40,488 nt of DNA. Origin: DASPOF01 sp035626155 (GTDB lineage: Bacteria > Desulfobacterota > Binatia > Binatales > Binataceae). The DNA lies in assembly GCA_035626155.1 (NCBI GenBank), contig DASPOF010000163.1, forward strand, positions 1-40,488, read 5' to 3'. Shown here in pieces: positions 1 through 6,829 of this stretch. Both the position numbers and the translations under genes were made by a program. The first letter of the stretch is position 1. Every line of letters begins with the position of its first letter. A model generated the notes under the pieces. It saw only the letters and a program-made list of their open reading frames with translations. It made no database searches and was not told the origin of the DNA.

Positions 1-316
1 TTTCACCAAAACTGCCCTCGGTCTTTGCCTGAGTGATAATCAGGTCGATTGCTGGAGTCTTCTTGAAATCAGGCAGAACTGTGTCTTCTTCGACCAAAAT
101 GCCGTTGACGAATAGATATATGGAATCCACACCGCCATCGCTTCCTCCTGCGACGATTCCGGAACGGATCTCATCGCCGCTGAGTTCACCGTAATCACGC
201 AGAACCAGCTCTGCGACGAACAACTCGAAATATTGAGAGGCCGTTAAAGAGGAATCAGTTGTCTCGTGCTGGGTCTTAAGAATTTGGTTGAGGATTACAA
301 GCTCATTGTCGCTCAA
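1..316 (-). CDS. AIPR-family abortive phage infection protein, N-terminal fragment (runs off window)
   Basis: Reading the minus strand from a TTG at 314-316 gives about 105 open residues that continue past the window edge. The translation contains a segment reading GIVAGGSDGGVDSIYLFVNG followed by an acidic stretch and then IDLIITQAKTEGSF. This GG-x-D-x-G-(I/V)-D-x-I...NG...Q(A/S)K pattern is what I know from the N-terminal region of AIPR (abortive phage infection) proteins, which have a nuclease-like fold. The start is supported by a run of six G about 8 nt upstream and a TATTAT hexamer at 347-352. The frame is open further upstream (to at least 409), so a longer protein is possible, but no ATG is present there. 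The DNA is clearly AT-richer than the rest of the window, as expected for an acquired defence gene. The role in phage defence is inferred from the family; the C-terminal part is not visible. Confidence 0.68.
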   Translation of the reverse strand, partial: MSDNELVILNQILKTQHETTDSSLTASQYFELFVAELVLRDYGELSGDEIRSGIVAGGSDGGVDSIYLFVNGILVEEDTVLPDFKKTPAIDLIITQAKTEGSFGE

Positions 317-322
317 AGGAGG

Positions 323-352
323 TTCCCCCCTTACGAAGTGAGGGTTATAATA
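323..352 (-). promoter_or_regulatory. Putative -10 and ribosome binding site of the AIPR gene
   Basis: On the minus strand TATTAT lies at 347-352 and a six-G purine run at 325-330 lies 8 nt before the TTG start at 316. No convincing -35 hexamer is visible. The arrangement gives a leader of about 24 nt. Confidence 0.35.
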
Positions 353-387
353 GCTCAGCTCGCTGGAGTTCGTCGAGTATGTTAATG

Positions 388-442
388 CCCTGGCGAAAAA
401 CCAGGGTTCGCGCCGTGCGCGGCCTCGACCGGGCACGGCGCG
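388..442 (-). terminator. Double hairpin terminator after the Zn-ribbon/OB-fold gene
   Basis: A perfect 10-bp inverted repeat (409-418 with 433-442, CGCGCCGTGC/GCACGGCGCG) begins 4 nt past the stop codon at 447. It is followed in the transcribed direction by a second stem, CCAGGG/CCCTGG (401-406 with 388-393), whose loop contains TTTTT. This is consistent with transcription ending before the AIPR gene; it also marks the compositional boundary. Confidence 0.5.
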
Positions 443-446
443 GCGG

Positions 447-893
447 TCAGGCCGCGGCCTGAGCGCTAATCACTCGCGGGACCGATGATTCAACAGGAGT
501 GTAGCGCAAGAGCGTGTAGGTGCCGGGACGGTCATCAAAAACCGGGCGCACCCGCTGCCCCACCTTTAGCGACGACGGATCGGCTCCCACGATATTGGTA
601 TTGATATGCGGTCCCTCGTCCAACTCAACTACCGCCAGGATTTGCGGCATTTCGTCGGCGAACTCCGGCATGGTGGGGATGCGCGCCACGGTGAATGTGT
701 ATAGTTTCCCCTCGCCGGAGACGGTGCGCCATACCAGGTTGCGCGACGCGCAGACCGGGCAATGGATCCGGGGGAAGAATACCCAGTGGCCGCGCTCGGC
801 GCATTGCTGGATACGCACCTCATGGGCCTTGAGCCCGTCCCAGTACGGGGCGGTGGTCGGAGTCGGCATCGGGAGCGGCTTGTTCCATGTCAT
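447..893 (-). CDS. Zn-ribbon / OB-fold protein (DUF35 family), thiolase partner
   Basis: A 148-residue protein with the DUF35 architecture: N-terminal helix (PYWDGLKAHEVRIQQC), a rubredoxin-like zinc ribbon at about residues 31-48, then an OB-fold starting around GEGKLYTFTVARIP. DUF35 proteins pair with thiolase-fold enzymes (for example ChsH2 with Ltp2 in steroid side-chain cleavage) and bind the acyl-CoA. Here the partner is the gene immediately upstream, only 5 bp away, so the two are almost certainly translated together. Odd point: the ribbon shows Cys31, Cys45 and Cys48 only; the fourth usual Cys (expected near residue 34, in CAERG) is absent, so zinc binding may be lost or completed by another residue. 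Substrate unknown. Confidence 0.85.
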   Translation of the reverse strand: MTWNKPLPMPTPTTAPYWDGLKAHEVRIQQCAERGHWVFFPRIHCPVCASRNLVWRTVSGEGKLYTFTVARIPTMPEFADEMPQILAVVELDEGPHINTNIVGADPSSLKVGQRVRPVFDDRPGTYTLLRYTPVESSVPRVISAQAAA

Positions 894-898
894 GATCG

Positions 899-2113
899 TT
901 ACTGCCCCTCCAGGATCAATGCGCCCTGCTCGCTCATTACTCCGCCGGTTCCGGATACGTAGGCAAGGTCATGTCGGGGCAACTGACGCTCACCGGCGCG
1001 CCCCTGGATCTGGTGGATGGCATCAATCACCTGCGAGATTCCGCCCGCCGCGCCGGCCTGCCCGAAGCTGAGCTGCCCGCCGTGCGTATTCATCGGAAAG
1101 TTTCCCTTGAATGTAAAATCGTTCTCGCGCAGGAAATTCATTCCGTCGCCCTTGGCGCAGAAACCCGCGTCCTCCAGCGTGAGCATCACAGTGATTGTGT
1201 AGCAGTCATAGATTTGCGCCATGTGCATATCGGCAGGTTTCCGGCCGGCCATTGCGAACGCTTTACGCGATGCCTTGCCGACCGGCGTAGCCAGCATGTC
1301 CGGCGCATAGCTAGGCGATTTGCTCTGGATATGTTCACCATAGCCAATAATTTTTACGCCTCGATGGCGGCAGTTCCCGGTATTGTCCGTGCGAGTGACT
1401 ACCACGGCGCCGCCGCCCGCGACCGGCATCACGATTTCCAGCATTCTGAGCGGTTCCGCCACCATCCGCGACGACAGCACATCATCAACCGTTATCGGCT
1501 GGCCGAAGAAAAAGGCCTCGGGATTGTGGCAGGCATTGAAGCGCTGGGCGACGGAGATGCGCGCCAGCGCGCGGGGGTCATAGCCATACGTCGCGGCATA
1601 CCGTTGGGCAATCATCGCATAGCCGGTGTTTTGCGCCATGTGGCCGTAAGGGATATCCATCTCGGCTTCAGGAGCGCCCCAGGCTCCGCTGTGCGCTCCG
1701 AGCTTGGATGCGCGCGCCCTGGCGGCCACCTCGTCCACGTTCGGCGCGATTGGCACCAACCGCGCCGGAATAACGCAGACTACCGTATTGCACAGTCCCA
1801 TCTCGATCGCCGCAGCCGCCCGCCAGACCATCGCGACGGCATTTGCCCCACCAAGGTCCACAACCTCGGCGAAATTCAACGCGACGCCGAGATACTCACC
1901 GGCCATCGCCGGGACGAACATCCTGGCCTCGTTGAAGGCGGCCCCTTGCAGCACCAGCCCGTCCACGTCGGACAATTCCAGGCCGGCGTCGGCCAACGCC
2001 TTGATGGCCAGGTCCGCTACCTGTTCCAGATGGAACATGCGGGGCGCAGTGGTGTACTTCTCAGGTTTGTATTGAGCGGCACCCACCAGCGCCGCGCGTC
2101 CTTCCAAACCCAT
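899..2113 (-). CDS. Thiolase-fold enzyme of the SCP2/Ltp type (thiolase or retro-aldolase)
   Basis: A 404-residue thiolase-family protein. Recognisable features are the N-terminal ADAGLELSDVDGLVL segment (about 42-55), VVDLGGANAVAM (84-95), YDCYTITVMLTLEDAGF in the C-terminal half and MNTHGGQLSFGQAGAAGG carrying a conserved His and Gly-rich loop. The position where biosynthetic and degradative thiolases carry the acyl-accepting Cys reads GGANA (88-92) and has no Cys. Loss of that Cys is known in the Ltp2-like members that work with DUF35 partners as retro-aldolases in sterol side-chain degradation. The adjacent DUF35 gene fits that model. Function as an acyl-CoA aldolase or thiolase in steroid, branched-chain or aromatic acyl-CoA breakdown is inferred; the substrate cannot be read from sequence. 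Confidence 0.85.
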   Translation of the reverse strand: MGLEGRAALVGAAQYKPEKYTTAPRMFHLEQVADLAIKALADAGLELSDVDGLVLQGAAFNEARMFVPAMAGEYLGVALNFAEVVDLGGANAVAMVWRAAAAIEMGLCNTVVCVIPARLVPIAPNVDEVAARARASKLGAHSGAWGAPEAEMDIPYGHMAQNTGYAMIAQRYAATYGYDPRALARISVAQRFNACHNPEAFFFGQPITVDDVLSSRMVAEPLRMLEIVMPVAGGGAVVVTRTDNTGNCRHRGVKIIGYGEHIQSKSPSYAPDMLATPVGKASRKAFAMAGRKPADMHMAQIYDCYTITVMLTLEDAGFCAKGDGMNFLRENDFTFKGNFPMNTHGGQLSFGQAGAAGGISQVIDAIHQIQGRAGERQLPRHDLAYVSGTGGVMSEQGALILEGQ

Positions 2114-2197
2114 AATTTTCTCCTCCGGTTTCCTGGCGGGACCCCCGAGTCGTTTTCGCGATGATGCAGCGACGGAAACTGTCGCGCGCCGAGACTA

Positions 2198-3232
2198 CTA
2201 GGGTCTGAACTGTCCGACAATCGCGTAGAACGGAACGTCGAGCGCGGCCTGTTCCGGGTCGTCGGTCTGGATCGAAAGCTGGCCGCGCAGTTGCCCCTCC
2301 GGCGCGCCATGCTTCAGAACGACCGTGATCTTGTATTCCTTGCCAGGCTTGACCGCCTCGGCCTGCGCGACGACCGAGGGACTCGAGCTGGAGAAGCCCG
2401 ACACCTTGATATCGCGCGGCCCGGTGTTGGTGAGCTTGAGTATCCGCACGACATCCTGACCCTTGGGGACGATTCCGAATGAGACCTGGGCCGGATCGAG
2501 GGTAAGGTTTCCCGTCACCGAGCCGAACACATCGATCTGGATCGGAACGCGATTCGTCGCCACCTTGATCGTGTCATCGAACGCGCCCACCGGCATCGTC
2601 TTGAGGAGCGAGACCGTAAGCATCGCGCCGGGCTTGCCGTCCTTGCGCGGCTCCTTGGATACCTTTATCGCGGGGCTTGAGTGGGTCACCTCCCCGACGT
2701 TGAATCCCGGCGCGTTGGTAAGGTCGTCGATGACGACCTCGCGGGTCTCCTCGGTTCCCTTGCGAACATCGCCGAATGCGATCTGCGCGGGAGTCGCCGC
2801 CACCTGCTGGCGCACCGTCCCCTGCATGGTCATCACCGCCGACGGCGAGTTCGGGTCGTTGCTGAGCACGGTGACCGTGCGGGTCTGATGGCCCTTCTGG
2901 AAGCGCGTGTCGAAACCGACCGCGATGTCGGCGCTCTCCCCGGACGCGAGATGGGTGGTGCTGGGCGTGGCCGCGGTGCATCCGCACGACGGTTTGATGC
3001 CTCTGAGCAGCAGCTCGCCGGGGCCCGCGTTCTTGATCCTGAAGGTGTGATTGACCATCGTGCCTTCGAGCGCGGTGCCGAAGTTGTACAGCGGATCGAT
3101 TACCTCGATTTTCGGTTGCGGTCCGGGCGGTGCGGCGTTCGCCCCCGGGATTCCGGTACCGGATTGGTCCTGTGCCGCGGCGCTGCCCGCGATCAGCAGG
3201 CAAGCCACAAGCGCGATCAGAATGCGTCGCAT
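2198..3232 (-). CDS. Secreted DUF1573 (ASH-like) repeat protein
   Basis: A protein of about 344 residues beginning with a typical signal peptide (MRRILIALVACLLIAGSAAA, cleavage near AAAQ). It continues with immunoglobulin-like DUF1573 modules: the first has YNFGTALEGTMVNHTFRIKN and the hallmark KPSCGCTAATP, then FGDVRKGTEETREVVIDD and FGIVPKGQDVVRILKLTNTG. A second ATG lies five codons upstream (3247), but the start at 3232 has AGGG at a proper distance and gives the cleaner signal peptide, so I chose it. DUF1573 proteins are exported and often occur in outer-membrane or surface contexts; no enzymatic role is known. It is followed by a gap of about 60 bp from accC (start of the operon lies upstream at aroQ or rsmI) and may be read through from it. 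Confidence 0.85.
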   Translation of the reverse strand: MRRILIALVACLLIAGSAAAQDQSGTGIPGANAAPPGPQPKIEVIDPLYNFGTALEGTMVNHTFRIKNAGPGELLLRGIKPSCGCTAATPSTTHLASGESADIAVGFDTRFQKGHQTRTVTVLSNDPNSPSAVMTMQGTVRQQVAATPAQIAFGDVRKGTEETREVVIDDLTNAPGFNVGEVTHSSPAIKVSKEPRKDGKPGAMLTVSLLKTMPVGAFDDTIKVATNRVPIQIDVFGSVTGNLTLDPAQVSFGIVPKGQDVVRILKLTNTGPRDIKVSGFSSSSPSVVAQAEAVKPGKEYKITVVLKHGAPEGQLRGQLSIQTDDPEQAALDVPFYAIVGQFRP

Positions 3233-3293
3233 GATGAACCCTGCCATGGGAATCTGGCGGCGGTAGCGCCGCCGCAAGGAACCGTCCCTAATA

Positions 3294-4706
3294 TCAAGAC
3301 GTTCGCGATGGGCCCGCGTCAAGAGGCCCGGCCGCCGCCTTGGGCGTGGCGGGAGTCTCGACCGGCGATGGTTGGTAGCGGAGCAGGAAATCAGTCGCAA
3401 AGTTGCCGCGGATGAAATCCGGGTCGTGAAGTATCTTGAGGTGAAGCGGGATGTTGGTCTTGATGCCGTCGATCACGTACTCGCGCAGAGCCGCGCGAGC
3501 GCGCGCCAGTGCAAGATCGCGGCTTTCGGCGTGGACGATCACTTTCGCGACCAGAGGATCGTACTGCACCGGAACGCGATAACCGTCGTACAGCGCGGTC
3601 TCGACACGCACGCCCAATCCGCCCGGCGGATGATGGTTGGTCACTATCCCGGGCGATGGGATGTGCCGGTCGGGATCCTCGGCGTAGATCCGCAATTCGA
3701 TCGCGTGGCCGGCAAACGTCACCTGCCGCTGTTTGAACCCGAGCGGCTCGCCCATCGCGATTCGGATGCTCTCCTTCACCAGGTCACGCGAGGTGACCAT
3801 CTCGGTCACTCCGTGCTCGACCTGGATCCGCGTGTTCATCTCAATGAAGTAATAATCGCCATCGGGCGCGAGCAGGAACTCTACCGTGCCGACGTTCGAG
3901 TAGCCGACCACCTCGGCAGCGCGCACCGCGGCCTTGCCCATCTTCTCGCGCAGACGTGCGGTCAGCACCGGGCACGGGGACTCTTCGATCAATTTCTGAT
4001 GGCGTCGCTGAATCGAGCAGTCGCGCTCGCCCAGATGGACGACGTTCTTAAGGCCATCGGCAAGGATCTGAAATTCGACGTGGCGCGCGCGTTCGAGGTA
4101 CTTCTCGAGGTACATCGTGCGCGAGTTGAATGCGGCGCCGCTTTCCGCGCGGGCGAGCGGGAACAGCCGCTCGAGTTCCTTCGCGTCGCGCGCGATTCTC
4201 ATTCCCTTGCCGCCGCCGCCCGCCGCCGCCTTGATCAGCACGGGAAAGCCCAGCCGCTTGGCGTCGGCCAAGGCGTCGCGCAGTTCGGTAACCCCCTTGC
4301 CCTCGGAACCCGGGAGAATGGGCACGCCGGCGCGCATCATGATTCGGCGCGCGCGCGGCTTGTCTCCCATCAGGCGGATGTGCCGGGCGCGCGGACCGAC
4401 GAATTGCAGCCCGGAGCGCTCGCACGCCTCGGCGAAATCGCCGTTCTCGGACAGGAAGCCGTAGCCCGGATGGACCGCATCGGCGCCGAAGGTGAGCGCG
4501 CTGCTCAGTATCGCGGGGATGTTGAGGTAACTGTCCTCGGCGGCTGGCGGCCCGATACAAACCGATTCATCGGCCATCCGGACGTGCAACGCATCCTTGT
4601 CGGCGGTCGAATAGACGGCCACCGTGGGAATTCCCAGTTCCCGGCACGCGCGGATGATGCGAATCGCAATCGTCCCACGATTCGCAACTAGCAGCTTCTT
4701 GAACAT
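3294..4706 (-). CDS. accC: Biotin carboxylase subunit of acetyl-CoA carboxylase
   Basis: A 470-residue AccC carrying out ATP-dependent carboxylation of biotin on AccB, the first half of malonyl-CoA synthesis for fatty acids. Visible landmarks: LLVANRG (5-11), HPGYGFLSEN (79-88), Lys116 and Lys159, the ATP-grasp glycine loop AAGGGGKGMR (161-170), ERDCSIQRRHQK (227-238), Glu276, and EMNTRIQVEH (289-298) containing the catalytic Glu289 and Arg293. Length is normal (E. coli 449) with a short Pro/Ala-rich tail. Two oddities: the near-universal Glu in ANRGEIA is Thr12 here, and the usual Pro after IQVEH is Gly299. It lies 16 bp downstream of accB in the common aroQ-accB-accC order. Confidence 0.97.
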   Translation of the reverse strand: MFKKLLVANRGTIAIRIIRACRELGIPTVAVYSTADKDALHVRMADESVCIGPPAAEDSYLNIPAILSSALTFGADAVHPGYGFLSENGDFAEACERSGLQFVGPRARHIRLMGDKPRARRIMMRAGVPILPGSEGKGVTELRDALADAKRLGFPVLIKAAAGGGGKGMRIARDAKELERLFPLARAESGAAFNSRTMYLEKYLERARHVEFQILADGLKNVVHLGERDCSIQRRHQKLIEESPCPVLTARLREKMGKAAVRAAEVVGYSNVGTVEFLLAPDGDYYFIEMNTRIQVEHGVTEMVTSRDLVKESIRIAMGEPLGFKQRQVTFAGHAIELRIYAEDPDRHIPSPGIVTNHHPPGGLGVRVETALYDGYRVPVQYDPLVAKVIVHAESRDLALARARAALREYVIDGIKTNIPLHLKILHDPDFIRGNFATDFLLRYQPSPVETPATPKAAAGPLDAGPSRTS

Positions 4707-4722
4707 GAGACCGTGAGGTTTC

Positions 4723-5274
4723 TCAGCCGGCCTCGAGTACCATCAAAGCCTGACCGTATTGGACCGGCTGTCCATTTTCTATCACAATTTTAACGACGCG
4801 GCCCGCCACCGGCGCCTCGATTTCGTTCATCATCTTCATCGCCTCGATGATGCACAGCGTCTGGCCCTTGCGCACCGAGCTGCCCACCTCGACAAATGGC
4901 GCCGCATCGGGCGCGGGCGCGCGATAAAACGTGCCGACCATCGGGCTTTCCACGATGTGCTGATTGGGGGCAAGCCCGAGGCTCTCGGGAGCGCCCGCCG
5001 ATTGAGCATCGGCTCCCGTCGCCTGCGCACCGGACCGCGCGCCATGCCCCCCTCCCGCTGCCCTCGCCGGAATCGGGGCGGCGTGCGATGCCGAGACCGC
5101 CCCCAGGTCCGCCGCGACGGCGCGCACGAGGCGAACCCTGCCCTTCTTGTCCTCGATTTCGAGCTCGACGAGTCCGAACTCGTTCATCAGGTCGACGAGC
5201 GATTTTATCTCGCGAGCATCCGGGGCGGATGGAAGGACCGGACGCGGCGGGCGACGCGGCGGACGGTCAGGCAT
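4723..5274 (-). CDS. accB: Biotin carboxyl carrier protein of acetyl-CoA carboxylase
   Basis: A 183-residue AccB. Residues 20-50 form the N-terminal acidic helix/strand region (IKSLVDLMNEFGLVELEIED), followed by an Ala/Gly/Pro-rich linker (about 55-100) and a C-terminal lipoyl-type domain. The biotinylation motif is EAMKMMNEIEAP with the target Lys147; PMVGTFYRAPAPDAAPFVEV is the characteristic BCCP 'thumb'-bearing segment. A longer open frame exists upstream, but the ATG at 5274 is the first that gives a normal length, has a GAAGAG purine run upstream, and overlaps the aroQ stop by a few bases, indicating translational coupling. Confidence 0.95.
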   Translation of the reverse strand: MPDRPPRRPPRPVLPSAPDAREIKSLVDLMNEFGLVELEIEDKKGRVRLVRAVAADLGAVSASHAAPIPARAAGGGHGARSGAQATGADAQSAGAPESLGLAPNQHIVESPMVGTFYRAPAPDAAPFVEVGSSVRKGQTLCIIEAMKMMNEIEAPVAGRVVKIVIENGQPVQYGQALMVLEAG

Positions 5275-5785
5275 GCTCTTCGCCGGCCTCCCTGACGATC
5301 CCGCGCGCAGCGCGCAGCGCGAGATAGTAGCTCTCGGCGCCGAAGCCCATGATGCGGCCTGCCGCGATTCCCGCAATCGTCGAGCGATGGCGGAACGGCT
5401 CGCGCCGGTAAACGTTCGAGAGATGCACCTCGATGACCGGGATGGCGACGGCGCTCAGCGCATCGCGAATCGCGATGCTGGTGTGCGTGTAGGCGCCGGG
5501 ATTGATCAAAATCACGTCCGCCTTGCCGCGCGCCTTCTGAATTTTCTCTACGATCTCGCCCTCGCCGTTGGACTGGAACGTCTCGACCGTCATCCCGAGT
5601 TCGCGGCCGAGTTCCTTGAGACCGCGGTTGATGTCCGACAGAGTCGTGCGGCCGTATATCTCAGGCTCGCGCTGGCCGAGCAGGTTGAGATTGGGACCGT
5701 GGATTACGACCACGCGCACGGGCCGCCCCTCCGGAGCACTCTCGTTCGCTTGCGCGCCTGACGCGCTCTTGCGCCTCATCACCAT
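5267..5785 (-). CDS. aroQ: 3-dehydroquinate dehydratase, type II
   Basis: Converts 3-dehydroquinate to 3-dehydroshikimate in the shikimate pathway; type II enzymes are dodecamers with a flavodoxin-like fold. Seen: VVVIHGPNLNLLGQREPEIY (25-44) with the flexible-loop Arg39 and catalytic Tyr44, FQSNGEGEIVEKI (70-82), LINPGAYTHTSIAIRDAL (93-110) with Asn95 and His101, and PVIEVHLSNVYRREPFRH (116-133). About 22 residues precede the usual N-terminus; a shorter start is possible. It is the first gene of the aroQ-accB-accC cluster and overlaps accB by 8 bp. Confidence 0.96.
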   Translation of the reverse strand: MVMRRKSASGAQANESAPEGRPVRVVVIHGPNLNLLGQREPEIYGRTTLSDINRGLKELGRELGMTVETFQSNGEGEIVEKIQKARGKADVILINPGAYTHTSIAIRDALSAVAIPVIEVHLSNVYRREPFRHRSTIAGIAAGRIMGFGAESYYLALRAARGIVREAGEEHA

Positions 5786-5860
5786 CCCCGCATTGCTCCA
5801 GCGGCATTGAACCTCACCGATGGCAGGACTTCAAGCGGACGGCGCGGCCGCAATCGCCGC

Positions 5861-6739
5861 TCAGCAGCCCGATTGCTCGCGCGCGTCGCGGGATTTGACC
5901 GCCTCCTGGTAAACTTGCCGGCGGCTTCGGCCGGTCAGTTTGGACACGATCGCGCTCGCCTGCTTGAGGCTTAAGCCTTCTTCGAGCAACGAATCGACCG
6001 TGATCGAGGCGGCGCGAACGCCTGCGCTTGCGGCGCTGTCCGGCGCTCCCTCGATGACGATCGTAATCTCGCCGAGGACCGGATTTTCGTGAAACCTTCG
6101 CGCGAGTTCGCCAAGCGTGCCGCGGATCGTCTCCTCCCAGGTCTTGGTGACCTCGCGGACCACGGCCGCATTGCGGCTCGAGCCAAGCGCCGATGCCATT
6201 TCGCCGAGCGTAGCGGCCAGCCGGCGGGCCGCCTCGAAGAAAATCATCGTGCGCGGCTCCGATGCGAGAGAATCGAGCGACTTGCGGCGGGCTTCCGCTT
6301 TGGCCGGGAGGAAGCCCTCGAACGCGAACCGGTTGGTCGGCAGGCCCGATATCGAGAGCGCAGCGATCGCCGCGGTCGGGCCCGGAATTGCGGTCACGCG
6401 GATGCCCGCGGAGAGCGCCGCCCGGACCAGCCGAAATCCCGGGTCGGAAATCGACGGCGTGCCCGCATCAGTCACCAGCGCGATCCGCTCGCCGCGCGTG
6501 ATGCGCTCGATGAGTTCGGGCGTGCGCCGCTCCTCGTTGTGCTCGAAGTAGCTCAGGAGCGGTTTCTTGAGGCCGTAAGCCGCGAGCAACCGCCCCGTGC
6601 GGCGCGTGTCCTCGCAGGCGATGAGGTCCACATCGCCGAGCACCTTGAGCGCGCGAGCGCTGATGTCGTCGGGATTGCCGATCGGCGTCGATACCACGAA
6701 CAACATGCCAGGCTCGACGGTTTGGGACTGCGGTTTCAT
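5861..6739 (-). CDS. rsmI: 16S rRNA (cytidine1402-2'-O)-methyltransferase
   Basis: A 292-residue member of the tetrapyrrole-methylase superfamily that 2'-O-methylates C1402 in the ribosomal P-site of 16S rRNA. Evidence: LFVVSTPIGNPDDISARAL near the N-terminus, DLIACEDTRRTGRLLAAYG, ALVTDAGTPSISDPGFRLVR, TAIPGPTAAIAALSISGLPT and FEGFLPAK, all in the RsmI order, plus the C-terminal RSRRQVYQEAVKSR helix. Length is normal. The usual Leu in TPIGNLxD is Pro. It stands alone between aroQ and the nuo cluster, same strand as both. Confidence 0.96.
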   Translation of the reverse strand: MKPQSQTVEPGMLFVVSTPIGNPDDISARALKVLGDVDLIACEDTRRTGRLLAAYGLKKPLLSYFEHNEERRTPELIERITRGERIALVTDAGTPSISDPGFRLVRAALSAGIRVTAIPGPTAAIAALSISGLPTNRFAFEGFLPAKAEARRKSLDSLASEPRTMIFFEAARRLAATLGEMASALGSSRNAAVVREVTKTWEETIRGTLGELARRFHENPVLGEITIVIEGAPDSAASAGVRAASITVDSLLEEGLSLKQASAIVSKLTGRSRRQVYQEAVKSRDAREQSGC

Positions 6740-6829
6740 CCGTATGGCCGCTTGCGACGAGGACGATAGTTGCGCGATCGCGCTCCCGTCACAAGCCGCG
6801 GGCGCACGGTGCGCGCGGCGCGCCTTGGC

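Noticed and set aside
971..2164. Plus-strand open frame of about 400 codons opposite the thiolase-fold gene
   Set aside because: Antisense shadow; no domain motif and no ribosome binding site, while the opposite strand has a clear thiolase fold.
3372..4691. Plus-strand open frame of about 440 codons opposite accC
   Set aside because: Fully antisense to accC with all AccC motifs on the other strand; composition is of the shadow type.
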